From: JAZBPO01 sp963691775
GTDB lineage: Bacteria; Pseudomonadota; Gammaproteobacteria; Pseudomonadales; Azotimanducaceae
Reading direction: 5' to 3'
Length of the DNA stretch: 64,000 nucleotides
Assembly (NCBI GenBank): GCA_963691775.1
Contig: OY829369.1
Coordinates: 806,001 to 870,000, forward strand
Below the pieces are notes generated by a model. That model saw only the letters and a list, made by a program, of their open reading frames with translations. It was not told the origin of the DNA and ran no database searches. The stretch's first letter is position 1, and each line of letters begins with the position of its first letter. Made by a program: the position numbers and the translations under genes. Below, piece after piece: positions 15,852 through 23,990 of this stretch.

Positions 15852-15994
15852 CGTCTCTCCTCAGATCCGCGCAGGTGGCTGCCGCCGGAGTATAGGTCTG
15901 CCCGGAAGAGGGCGTCGACCGCACTGCGATTCGTTGTCGGCTGCGAACGCTGCGTGAGATATTGCCGCGAACCTAAGCACATGGAGGAACTGCA

Positions 15995-16690
15995 TTGGCA
16001 AGCAAGGGTGGAGACTCGGTAAAAGTCCAGCGCATGCGCACAATGATCGCCGCGGGCCTCGGCATCGCTGCGCTGACGGTGGCCGCAGTGGGCCTGTTCT
16101 TCGTCCTGAGGCCTGTTGGCGAGGTCGACGCCGGACAGCATTTCGCCACGCTGCCCGCCGCCGAACGCGCCCGCACCGGTGAAGTCGTGGTCACCGAGTA
16201 CTTCTCCTACGGCTGCGTCCACTGCATGAACTTCGATCCTCAGATCGAGGCGTGGAAGGATGATCTGCCCAGTGGCGTGCGTTTCGAGCGCGTACCGGTC
16301 GCCTTTTCGGCACCCTGGCGCAATCTCGCCGCCGCCTATTACGCAGCGGAAGATCTCGAGATCAGAGAACGCAATCACACGCGCTTGTTCGAGGCTATTC
16401 ATCGCGCGCAGTTGCCCCTGCAATCGACAGATGCACTCGCTCAGTTCTTTGACGGCCACGGCACCGAAGCCGCAACTTTCCGCCGGGCAATGAGTTCACC
16501 GTCGGTGCGGAGGGCGCTTGCCTCGGGGCAGCAACGCGCTCAGGAGGACCAAATCCAGGCGGTTCCCACGGTCGTGGTTGACGGCCGCTACCGAATCGAA
16601 GGCGGGCAGCTGAGCCGCCGCCAGGTACTCGAAGTCGCGGACGTGCTCATTGCGCGTGAACTCGCCGCGCGCCAAGACGGCGCAGGCTGA
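15995..16690 (+). CDS. Membrane-anchored DsbA-like thiol oxidoreductase
   Basis: The 231-residue protein has one N-terminal membrane segment (about residues 17-38), then a thioredoxin-fold DsbA domain. The redox motif is CVHC (residues 74-77) in FSYGCVHCMNF; DsbA of E. coli has CPHC. The cis-proline loop is QAVPTVVVDG. It should introduce or shuffle disulfides in periplasmic proteins, or serve a specialised client. The TTG at 15995 is chosen because a perfect GGAGGA (15983-15988) lies at ideal distance. An ATG at 16034 is possible but has no such site and would still keep the anchor. No DsbB partner is in the window. Confidence 0.87.
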   Translation: MASKGGDSVKVQRMRTMIAAGLGIAALTVAAVGLFFVLRPVGEVDAGQHFATLPAAERARTGEVVVTEYFSYGCVHCMNFDPQIEAWKDDLPSGVRFERVPVAFSAPWRNLAAAYYAAEDLEIRERNHTRLFEAIHRAQLPLQSTDALAQFFDGHGTEAATFRRAMSSPSVRRALASGQQRAQEDQIQAVPTVVVDGRYRIEGGQLSRRQVLEVADVLIARELAARQDGAG

Positions 16691-16724
16691 AGCGGCCGTC
16701 CATCGCTCATCACGGAATCACCAC

Positions 16725-17966
16725 ATGACCACACAACGCGACTTCGACGTCGTCCTGTACGGGGCAACGGGCTTTACCGGTAGACAGACCGTTGCGCACT
16801 TCGCGCGTTTCGCTCCGCCGGAGCTGCGCTGGGCCATCGCCGGCCGCAGCGCCGAGAAGCTGACCGCAATCGCAGCGCAGTTCCCGGCCCCCGACGGCGC
16901 GCCGAGGCCGCAGATCGTCTGCGACAGCGCCGACGCCGATGCCGTCCGCGCGATGGCAGCGCGGACGCGGGTGCTCCTCACCACCGTCGGCCCCTACGCC
17001 CGCTATGGCACGCCGATCGTGGAGGCCTGCGTCGAGGCGGGAACGCACTACACGGACATCACCGGCGAAACGGCCTGGGTGCGTGGCCTCATCGATGAGC
17101 ATCACGAGCGGGCGGCCGCAGACGGCACCCGCATCATCCCGTTTTGCGGTTTCGATTCCGTGCCCTCGGATCTGGGCGCACTCATCGCGGTCGATCACCT
17201 GCGCACCCACCACGGCACGGGCACGAAACGGGTGAAGGCGTTCCACCGCGGACGCGGCGGCGTGAACGGTGGCACGATCGCAAGCTTCCTGAACATGGCT
17301 GAGTCGGGCGGCACCGCTGACATGCAGGACCCCGTGCTGCTGAACCCACAGGGCATGCGAGGAGGCGATCGCGTCGAGGCAGAACCGGATCCGCTACTCC
17401 CGATTCGCGATCGCGACATGGGCGCTTTCGCGGCGCCCTTCGTGATGGGACAGATCAATACTCGCGTCGTGCGGCGGTCTGCGGCGCTCGCAGAACTCGG
17501 CCAGGCGCCTTACGGCAACGCGTTCACCTACCAGGAATACTGGAAGGGCGAGGGCCCTCTAGCGTTTGCTGAAGCGGCAGGGTTCGCATGGGGGCAGGCA
17601 GTCTTCCCTCTGCTCGTCGGCTTCGGGCCGTTCAGACGCCAGCTTGGACGCATGTTGCCGGCTCCAGGCGACGGCCCGAGCGAGGCGACCATGGACGGTG
17701 GCTTCTTCCGCTGCGAGCTCCTCGCTGAAGGGGAGGACGGCACGCGGATCTGCCTCGAGATCTACGACCAGGGCGACCCGGGGAATCGCGCAACTGTAAA
17801 GATGCTCTGCGAAGCTGCGCTCGCGCTCGCACTGAACAGCGACGACTTGCCCGGTGGGGTCGGCTTTGGTGGTGTCCTGACGCCCGCCAGCGGTATCGGC
17901 CTGATTCTCCGCGAGCGGCTCGCCGCGCTGGGCATGAGCTTCAGAATTGCGGACCCCTACCCCTGA
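16725..17966 (+). CDS. Saccharopine dehydrogenase-like / trans-acting enoyl reductase family
   Basis: The 413-residue protein begins with an NADP-binding Rossmann fold (VVLYGATGFTGRQTVAHFAR, then WAIAGRSAEKL). The layout, with GETAWVRGLIDEHHERAAADG, IIPFCGFDSVPSDLG and the C-terminal GGVLTPASGIG, matches the mycobacterial Rv2449c/Rv2953 family. Rv2953 is a trans-acting enoyl reductase in phthiocerol/phenolglycolipid synthesis, but most members are uncharacterised. Here it is probably a cytoplasmic or membrane-associated reductase acting on lipids or polyketides; the substrate is unknown. The ATG at 16725 is used because the upstream part of the frame overlaps the dsbA-like gene. Confidence 0.85.
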   Translation: MTTQRDFDVVLYGATGFTGRQTVAHFARFAPPELRWAIAGRSAEKLTAIAAQFPAPDGAPRPQIVCDSADADAVRAMAARTRVLLTTVGPYARYGTPIVEACVEAGTHYTDITGETAWVRGLIDEHHERAAADGTRIIPFCGFDSVPSDLGALIAVDHLRTHHGTGTKRVKAFHRGRGGVNGGTIASFLNMAESGGTADMQDPVLLNPQGMRGGDRVEAEPDPLLPIRDRDMGAFAAPFVMGQINTRVVRRSAALAELGQAPYGNAFTYQEYWKGEGPLAFAEAAGFAWGQAVFPLLVGFGPFRRQLGRMLPAPGDGPSEATMDGGFFRCELLAEGEDGTRICLEIYDQGDPGNRATVKMLCEAALALALNSDDLPGGVGFGGVLTPASGIGLILRERLAALGMSFRIADPYP

Positions 17967-17994
17967 GGGCCAGAAGAGGAATCAAGAAGACTAG

Positions 17995-19374
17995 ATGAAC
18001 ACCCCCTACGAAGCGGAAGACGTCAGCGTGGACGTCAATCCACGCGGCGCACTCGAGGTCCTGTCTCAGGTGGAGGTGGAGATTCTCCGCCAAGCCGGCC
18101 ACGGCAACGCTTACGATCTGTTCCGCCGCTGCGCCCTCGCAGTGCTGAACACCGGTAACGAGACCGACGACGCCGAGGCCATCTTTACCCGCTACGCGAA
18201 CTTCGATATCCAGATCAAGCAACGCACCCGAGGCGTGCAATTGCACATCGACGAAGCGCCAGGCACCGCCTTTGTGGACGGCCGCATGATCGAAGGTATC
18301 AAGGAGCACCTCTTTTCCGTGCTCCGCGACGTCATCTACATCACGACGGAACTCACCGACAGCAATCTGTTCGATCTGACGAGTTCCCGCGGCATCACCA
18401 ACGCAGTGTTCCACATCCTCCGGAACGCGAACGCCCTGCGCCTTGATGGCCCACCGAATATGGTCGTGTGCTGGGGCGGCCATTCGATCAGCCGAGCGGA
18501 ATACGATTACTCGAAGGCGGTCGGCTATCAGCTTGGCCTGCGCCGTCTCGACGTGTGTACGGGCTGCGGCCCGGGTGCAATGAAGGGGCCGATGAAAGGC
18601 GCCACGATCGGGCACGGCAAGCAGCGCGTTCAAACTGGCCGTTATCTCGGCTTCTCGGAGCCTGGGATCATTGCCGCGGAGCCGCCGAACCCGCTCGTGA
18701 ACAATCTCGTCATCCTCCCGGACATCGAAAAGCGCCTGGAGGCCTTCGTAAGGGCCGCCCACGCGATCATCGTGTTCCCGGGCGGGGCGGGTACGGCAGA
18801 GGAAATCCTGTACCTGCTCGGTATCTTGCTGCACCCCGCAAACAGGGCCATCAAGATGCCGCTGATCATAACGGGGCCTGAAGTGAGCCGTGCCTGGCTG
18901 GAATCGGTCGACGCGTTCCTCGTCACCGCCCTGGGCGAAGAGGTCCGCGCGCACTACGAGCTCATCATCGGCGACGAGGTCGAGGTGGCTAGGGCAGCCG
19001 CCGCCGGCGTGAAAGCTGTACGCCGAGACCGCAAGAATTCGGGCGACGCCTTCTACTACAACTGGCTGCTCGATATTCCTTTCGAGTTTCAGCGCCCCTT
19101 CGAACCCACGCACGAAGCCATGGCCGGCCTGAAGCTGGAACGGGCTCGCCCGATCCACGAACTAGCGGCCGATCTGCGGCGCGCCTTCTCGGGCATCGTC
19201 GCCGGCAACGTGAAGGAGCCCGGCGTGCGCGCTGTCCGCGAACGCGGACCGTTCCAACTGCGCGCCGACGCAGCCCTGCTCGATCCGCTCGACGAGTTGC
19301 TGCGCAGCTTCGTCGCAGCGGGCCGCATGAAACTCAACGGGGCATACACGCCCTGCTACGAATTGAGTGGCTGA
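17995..19374 (+). CDS. ppnN: Nucleotide 5'-monophosphate nucleosidase PpnN
   Basis: The 459-residue product matches E. coli PpnN/YgdH (454 aa) in length and layout: an N-terminal DUF4478-type domain, a central LOG/Rossmann domain and a C-terminal DUF3412-type domain. The central domain carries VVCWGGHSIS, the TGCGPGAMKGPMKGA stretch and the catalytic-site motif FPGGAGTAEEILYLLG (PGGxGTxEE). PpnN hydrolyses purine and pyrimidine nucleoside monophosphates to base plus ribose 5-phosphate, and in E. coli is modulated by (p)ppGpp. It is cytoplasmic. The next gene, sprT-like, overlaps or abuts the stop, so co-transcription is likely. Confidence 0.94.
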   Translation: MNTPYEAEDVSVDVNPRGALEVLSQVEVEILRQAGHGNAYDLFRRCALAVLNTGNETDDAEAIFTRYANFDIQIKQRTRGVQLHIDEAPGTAFVDGRMIEGIKEHLFSVLRDVIYITTELTDSNLFDLTSSRGITNAVFHILRNANALRLDGPPNMVVCWGGHSISRAEYDYSKAVGYQLGLRRLDVCTGCGPGAMKGPMKGATIGHGKQRVQTGRYLGFSEPGIIAAEPPNPLVNNLVILPDIEKRLEAFVRAAHAIIVFPGGAGTAEEILYLLGILLHPANRAIKMPLIITGPEVSRAWLESVDAFLVTALGEEVRAHYELIIGDEVEVARAAAAGVKAVRRDRKNSGDAFYYNWLLDIPFEFQRPFEPTHEAMAGLKLERARPIHELAADLRRAFSGIVAGNVKEPGVRAVRERGPFQLRADAALLDPLDELLRSFVAAGRMKLNGAYTPCYELSG

Positions 19375-19945
19375 CGTGTCGGCAGCGCGCAGCGATCGGG
19401 CCATCGAAGGCCTGCCGGATTCGCTGCGCGAGCGTGCCATCACGCGTCTCGAGGACCTCCTTGAACGCGCACAAAGTGAGCTGATGATCCGCGGCTCACC
19501 ACCACTGCCGCGTCCGGAGCTCCGCTTCTACGATCACCGTCTGGACGCCGGCCGGGCGACACCGTCGCCGCAGCCGGGGGAGGCGGGGACGCTCGAGATC
19601 AACGCTGCGTATCTCGCGCGCCACCCGGAGGAGATGCTGCGCGAGACCATCGCACATGAACTTGCGCATTTGATCGTGTTCCATCTGCATCCGCGCCGGC
19701 GCCAGCCGCCACACGGGGCGCTCTGGTCCGGAATCATGCGGGACTGGTTCAGCGTCGAACCGGAACGTACGCATCGCTTCGACGCGAGCGTCACCGCCGC
19801 ACGTCGCCAGCGCCGCTGGCGCTATCGCTGCGCGTGCCGGGAACACGCGCTGACGACCGTTCGCCACAAGCGCGCCGAAGCTGGAGCGCGCTACCTGTGC
19901 AGAGCGTGCAACGGAACGCTGCAATGGACGGGCGAGGAGGCGTGA
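19367..19945 (+). CDS. SprT-family zinc metalloprotease
   Basis: The 192-residue protein is SprT-like. The catalytic zinc motif is HELAHLIVFHLHP with HELAH, followed by PPHGALWSGIMRDW, which supplies the third zinc ligand. A C-terminal zinc ribbon is formed by YRCAC, ALTTVRH and YLCRACNGTL. The family is related to the eukaryotic SPRTN/Spartan DNA-protein crosslink protease; bacterial SprT function is poorly known. Two GTG starts fit: 19367 (overlapping the ppnN stop by 8) or 19376 (just after it). The gene is probably part of a ppnN-sprT-kinase operon. Confidence 0.85.
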   Translation: MADVSAARSDRAIEGLPDSLRERAITRLEDLLERAQSELMIRGSPPLPRPELRFYDHRLDAGRATPSPQPGEAGTLEINAAYLARHPEEMLRETIAHELAHLIVFHLHPRRRQPPHGALWSGIMRDWFSVEPERTHRFDASVTAARRQRRWRYRCACREHALTTVRHKRAEAGARYLCRACNGTLQWTGEEA

Positions 19946-20856
19946 GGCCCGCCGAAGGGCTCTGCGAATGGGTGGCCGACATCAGCGGCTGCGCCGCTTT
20001 CGACGCCATCACAGCCCTGCAGGGCGGCAGCGTGGCCGAACTATGGCGCTTCGACGCGACAGCCGACGGCCGCGCCGTGTCGATCGTCGCCAAACAGGCC
20101 GCGATCGATTCGCCCCAGGAAGAGATCGACTTCATCGGTCGCGAAGCGCAAGTGCTCGAAGCACTGCAGTCCTTCGACCTACCGGTTCCTGAAGTGCTCG
20201 CGAGCGATCCCCACGGCATCTGTTCGGGCCGCGCGGCCCTGCTCATGACGCCCGTGCCCGGCAATCTGCTCGGCGGCGAGGGCGAACTCCGCGCCGCGAT
20301 CGAACCCATGGCCCGGATGCTCGTGCGTTTCCACCGGGCAACGCGCGATCTGCTCGCCGGGCGGCGCTACCGGCCCTGGTTCGATTTCGACGCCCTTGAA
20401 GCGCCGACCTGGGGGCTGAAACAACCATTGTGGCAACGGGGCGTCGACACGGCGCAACGCCAGGTGCCGCCGTCCGCGGACGGCTTCATCCACCGGGACC
20501 CCCATCCGGGCAACATGCTCTTCGACGGCGCGCAACCGACGGCCCTGCTCGACTGGCCAAACGCCGGCCGCGGACCGCTTAGTGCAGACGTTGGCCGCAT
20601 GTGCCTGAATCTCGCAGTGCTGCTCGACGTCGACGCCGCAGCGGCGTTCCGGGGTGCTTGGGAAGACGCATGCAGCCTGCGTCACGACCCGCTCCTCGAT
20701 CTCTACGGCCTGCTCGAGGTCCACGCACCGGCGCTGGAGCCACACCCCACGGCGAGCGCGATCGGCATCCCAGTTGCGGGACGCGAGATGGTGGAACGCC
20801 TTGAGGCATTCCTTGAGGACACGCTGCGGCGCATGAGCCTGCGTCGCGGGCGCTGA
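19924..20856 (+). CDS. APH-fold phosphotransferase
   Basis: The 310-residue aminoglycoside/choline-kinase-fold protein contains FIHRDPHPGNMLFDGAQP (catalytic HRDxHxxN loop) and ALLDWPNAGRGPLSADVG (metal-binding LDWxxAGxG-like motif). Its specificity is unknown; homologues include homoserine and thiamine kinases and many uncharacterised enzymes. Two starts fit: ATG 19924, overlapping sprT by 22 bases, or GTG 19942, whose codon overlaps the sprT stop (GTGA) with GGAGG very close by. Either implies translational coupling to sprT. It converges with the TetR gene with only 3 bases between stops. Confidence 0.8.
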   Translation: MDGRGGVRPAEGLCEWVADISGCAAFDAITALQGGSVAELWRFDATADGRAVSIVAKQAAIDSPQEEIDFIGREAQVLEALQSFDLPVPEVLASDPHGICSGRAALLMTPVPGNLLGGEGELRAAIEPMARMLVRFHRATRDLLAGRRYRPWFDFDALEAPTWGLKQPLWQRGVDTAQRQVPPSADGFIHRDPHPGNMLFDGAQPTALLDWPNAGRGPLSADVGRMCLNLAVLLDVDAAAAFRGAWEDACSLRHDPLLDLYGLLEVHAPALEPHPTASAIGIPVAGREMVERLEAFLEDTLRRMSLRRGR

Positions 20857-20859
20857 GAC

Positions 20860-21459
20860 TCAGCCGGCGACCGATGCCCAGGCGGCGTCGGCGAACACCT
20901 CGGCCACTTCCGAGAGGGGCGGCTTCGCCCGCCCCGACAGCCAGAGCCGCGCGTAGTCCTCGACGGGTCCGCTGATCAGCGGAATGTAGGTTTCCGGCGG
21001 CAGCTGCCGCATGTCGCCGCGCAGCACGAAGGGGCCGAACCAGGAGAACACCGCACCGAAATGGTTGTGGTACATGCCCTTCAGCTCTGCCTTGGCATCG
21101 AGCGAAAAGTTGATGTCGCGAGAGTGAAGAAGGAAGCGCGCGAGTTCGATGTGCGATTCCACCCAACTCGCATAGTGGTGGACGCACGCCCGCACGCTCG
21201 CCTCAGCGCCTTCGCACTGCTCCAGACGGGCGATGAGCCCCGCGTTCAGATCCGCGATGCCGTCGATGAAGAGACGGCTCGCGACCCCTTCCTTGCTGCG
21301 GAAGTGGTGATAGAGGCTGCCGATGGAACACCCCGCGCGCTCGCGGATCTGCTCGATGGTCGCCGCCTCGATACCCACCTCGTTGAAGCACGCCAGGGCG
21401 GCCGAAAGAATGCTCTGACGGCGATCGGGCGTGGCGGCGTGGGTGCTTGTCCGGCTCAT
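20860..21459 (-). CDS. TetR-family transcriptional regulator
   Basis: The 199-residue protein has an N-terminal helix-turn-helix domain (ILSAALACFNEVGIEAATIEQIRERAGCSIGSLYHHFRSKEGV). It is followed by a helical ligand-binding domain of the usual size. The frame continues upstream to 22053 across the divergent acyl-CoA dehydrogenase gene, which is spurious. The start at 21459 (MSRTSTHAATP) leaves a normal TetR N-terminus. A dyad in the intergenic region (21468-21485), 9 bases before its start codon, is a probable autoregulatory operator also controlling the divergent acyl-CoA dehydrogenase pair. An acyl-CoA inducer is a reasonable guess. Confidence 0.9.
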   Translation of the reverse strand: MSRTSTHAATPDRRQSILSAALACFNEVGIEAATIEQIRERAGCSIGSLYHHFRSKEGVASRLFIDGIADLNAGLIARLEQCEGAEASVRACVHHYASWVESHIELARFLLHSRDINFSLDAKAELKGMYHNHFGAVFSWFGPFVLRGDMRQLPPETYIPLISGPVEDYARLWLSGRAKPPLSEVAEVFADAAWASVAG

Positions 21460-21467
21460 CCGGCCAT

Positions 21468-21485
21468 TAGAACAATATTCTAGAA
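21468..21485. promoter_or_regulatory. Putative TetR operator dyad
   Basis: TAGAACAATATTCTA (21468-21482) is an inverted repeat with TAGAA/TTCTA arms, overlapped by the perfect palindrome TTCTAGAA (21478-21485). This AT-rich dyad stands out in high-GC DNA. It lies in the 117-base gap between the divergent TetR gene and the acyl-CoA dehydrogenase genes, where a TetR operator is expected. Binding is inferred. Confidence 0.6.
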
Positions 21486-21576
21486 AATGCGGAATCCTTG
21501 TTTCATACTCGCCGCCGGCATCGCACGAGCGAAACCTTCTCCAATCATCCCTACGGGCTCCCGAGGTGAGAGACGC

Positions 21577-22752
21577 ATGGATATCGAACTGTCGGACGAC
21601 GACCTGAAGTTCCGCGAGCAGGTGCGCGATTTTCTCAGCGCGAACCAACACACGCCGGACCAGGACTACTTCAAATGGCGCATCGAATGGTTCGCCAAGG
21701 CAAAGGAAATGGGTGGCTGGGACGTACCCAAGTGGGCGCCGAAGTTCGGCGGACCGGGCTGGAGCCCCACCCAGCACTACATCTGGGAACAGGAAACAGC
21801 GCGCCATCAGACGCCGATCGACCTGCCCTTTGGCCCGGGCATGGTCGCGCCGATCATCATGAACTACGGCAACGAAGAGCAGCAGGAACGGTTCCTGCCA
21901 AATATTCGTGCGCGCACGGTGAACTGGTGCCAGGGCTACTCCGAGCCGGGTGCGGGTTCCGACCTCGCGAATCTGAAGACCAAGGCCGAGCTCTCCGAGG
22001 ACGGCACGCACTACGTCGTCAACGGCTCCAAGATCTGGACAACCATGGCGCACATCGCCGACTGGATCTTCTGCCTAACGCGGACGTCGAGCGAAGGCAA
22101 GAAGCAGGAAGGCATCACGTTCCTGCTGTTCCCGATGAAGCAGGATGGCATCGAGATCAAGCCGATCATCACCCTTGGCGGCTCGCACACCGTCAACACC
22201 GTGCACTTCACCGACGTGAAGGTACCGGTCGAGAATCGCATCGGTGAGGAAGGCAAGGGCTGGACCTACGCCAAGGGCCTGCTTGCCCACGAGCGTACCG
22301 GCCTCGCCGGCGTGTCCCGCTCGATCGTCGCCCTCGAGAATCTCAAGGTGCAGGCCGGCGAAGTGAAGCGCGGCAACGGCACGTTGATGGACGATCCGTC
22401 CTTCAAGTCACGCCTTGCCAAACTCGAAGTGGACCTTCAGGCCCTGGAGTTCACCGAGCTGCGTTCGCTGTCCGCTGCCGCCGCAGGCAAGCAGCCCGGG
22501 CCCGAGTCCTCGATCCTCAAGCTCAAGGGCACCGAGATCCAGCAGCGTATCGCGCACCTCACGACGGTTGCTGCGGGCCCCTACGCCCCAGCCTACGGCA
22601 ACGTGAAAGCCGGTCCGAAGTTCGCCAAGGGCGGCACGAGCAGCTACCTCAACAGCCGCTACTACACGATCTTCGGCGGCGCATCCGAGGTGCAGAAAGA
22701 CATCATCGCCAAGAACGTCCTCGGCATTAAGAAATCTTCCTCGGCGAAGTAA
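21577..22752 (+). CDS. Acyl-CoA dehydrogenase, large subunit-like
   Basis: The 391-residue acyl-CoA dehydrogenase has the usual signatures: WCQGYSEPGAGSDLANLKTKA (FAD/substrate region) and the C-terminal FGGASEVQKDIIAKNVLG. The MCAD-type catalytic Glu (in YEGT) is replaced by Gly. A Glu in AHERTGLAG is placed like the catalytic Glu of isovaleryl- and long-chain-type enzymes. It catalyses alpha,beta-desaturation of an acyl-CoA with FAD in the cytoplasm. Tandem organisation with a second, smaller acyl-CoA dehydrogenase resembles the heteromeric FadE/ChsE pairs of sterol side-chain degradation. The start at 21577 follows GAGGTGAGAG. It is divergent from the TetR gene. Confidence 0.9.
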   Translation: MDIELSDDDLKFREQVRDFLSANQHTPDQDYFKWRIEWFAKAKEMGGWDVPKWAPKFGGPGWSPTQHYIWEQETARHQTPIDLPFGPGMVAPIIMNYGNEEQQERFLPNIRARTVNWCQGYSEPGAGSDLANLKTKAELSEDGTHYVVNGSKIWTTMAHIADWIFCLTRTSSEGKKQEGITFLLFPMKQDGIEIKPIITLGGSHTVNTVHFTDVKVPVENRIGEEGKGWTYAKGLLAHERTGLAGVSRSIVALENLKVQAGEVKRGNGTLMDDPSFKSRLAKLEVDLQALEFTELRSLSAAAAGKQPGPESSILKLKGTEIQQRIAHLTTVAAGPYAPAYGNVKAGPKFAKGGTSSYLNSRYYTIFGGASEVQKDIIAKNVLGIKKSSSAK

Positions 22753-22765
22753 CGGGAGCCCGACC

Positions 22766-23890
22766 TTGAATTTCGAACTGACTGAAGAGCAACAGCTCAT
22801 CCAGGACTCGGTCGCGCGTTTCGTGGCCGACAACTACGAGCTCGAGAAGCGCCGCGCGCAGGTCGCGGAAGACCCGGGCTATTCCGAAACGCACTGGGCG
22901 ACCTTCGCCGAACTCGGATGGCTCGCCCTTCCGTTCGCGGAAGAAGATGGCGGCATCGGTGGTGATGCGCTGGACGTGATGGTCGTCATGGAGCAGTTCG
23001 GCAAGGGCCTCGTGCTCGAACCGTTCTTCGCCACCGTCGTGCTCGGCGGCGGCATCCTCAAGCGCACGCTTGCGGGCGAGCGCCGGGCAGAGCTGCTTGG
23101 CGGCATCATCGCCGGCACGCACAAGTACGCGCTCGCACACACCGAGGAGCAGGGCCGCTGGGACGTCAGCGACGTCACCACCGCTGCCCGCGCTGACGGC
23201 GACGAGTTCGTGCTCAACGGTGCAAAGTCGATGGTGCTTGGCGCGCATACCGCGAACGGCATCATCGTCTCCGCCCGCACCTCCGGCGGTCAGATGGACA
23301 CGAACGGCATCAGCCTGTTCCTCATCGACCCGAGCGCCGACGGCGTGAAGATCGAAACCTTTCCGTGCATCGACGGCCATCGCGGCTCCGAAGTCACGCT
23401 GAAAGACGTCCGCGTGCCATCGGCAGACGTGCTCGGCGAAGTGGATGGCGCCTATGAGCTCCTGCGTACCGTTTCCAACGAGGCCACATTGGCGCTCTGC
23501 GCAGAAGCCCTCGGCGGGCTTGAGCGCATGTACAAGGACACGGTTGCCTACACGCAAGAGCGCGAGCAGTTCGACCATCCGCTGTCAGACTTCCAGGTCC
23601 TCCAGCACCGCATGGTCGAGATGTTCGTCGAGTACGAGCAGAGCAAGTCGATGGTGCTCCGAGCATCCATGGAGTTCGTGCAGAACGGCAACGATGCCGA
23701 GCGCACGATCTCGGGCTGCAAGCACCTCATCGGCGAAGCAGGCAAGTTCATATCCGAGCAGGCCGTGCAGCTCCACGGCGGCATGGGCGTGACCGAGGAA
23801 CTCGCCCTCGGCCACTACTTCATGCGCCAGTTCGCGATCGAAGCGCAGTTCGGCAACGCCGACTTCCATCTCGAGCGCTACGCGGCCTGA
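22766..23890 (+). CDS. Acyl-CoA dehydrogenase, second subunit-like
   Basis: The 374-residue acyl-CoA dehydrogenase family protein begins MNFELTEEQQLIQDSVARFV and contains ALCAEALGGLERMYKDTVAYTQ, REQFDHPLSDFQVLQHRMVEM and QLHGGMGVTEELALGHYF, all typical of the family. It starts with TTG at 22766, behind CGGGAGCC, 13 bases after the first gene's stop. Pairs of adjacent, divergent acyl-CoA dehydrogenases in this order often form alpha2beta2 heterotetramers in which one subunit carries the catalytic base; that is an inference here. Its regulation is presumably shared through the upstream TetR operator. Confidence 0.88.
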   Translation: MNFELTEEQQLIQDSVARFVADNYELEKRRAQVAEDPGYSETHWATFAELGWLALPFAEEDGGIGGDALDVMVVMEQFGKGLVLEPFFATVVLGGGILKRTLAGERRAELLGGIIAGTHKYALAHTEEQGRWDVSDVTTAARADGDEFVLNGAKSMVLGAHTANGIIVSARTSGGQMDTNGISLFLIDPSADGVKIETFPCIDGHRGSEVTLKDVRVPSADVLGEVDGAYELLRTVSNEATLALCAEALGGLERMYKDTVAYTQEREQFDHPLSDFQVLQHRMVEMFVEYEQSKSMVLRASMEFVQNGNDAERTISGCKHLIGEAGKFISEQAVQLHGGMGVTEELALGHYFMRQFAIEAQFGNADFHLERYAA

Positions 23891-23897
23891 CGGCCCT

Positions 23898-23921
23898 CCC
23901 CGGGCGGTCCGCCGCCCGGGG
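23898..23921 (+). terminator. Terminator-like GC hairpin after acyl-CoA dehydrogenase pair
   Basis: A 10-base perfect stem (CCCCGGGCGG with its complement) and 4-base loop starts 8 bases after the stop codon at 23890. The following sequence, GTCCCCTCTTGTC, is only moderately T-rich, so termination strength is uncertain. Confidence 0.5.
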
Positions 23922-23990
23922 GTCCCCTCTTGTCGCCGCCCGGCGACGCGCTCAGCATCGGCCCTCGAATACCCGCTCGAAGGAAACCCG

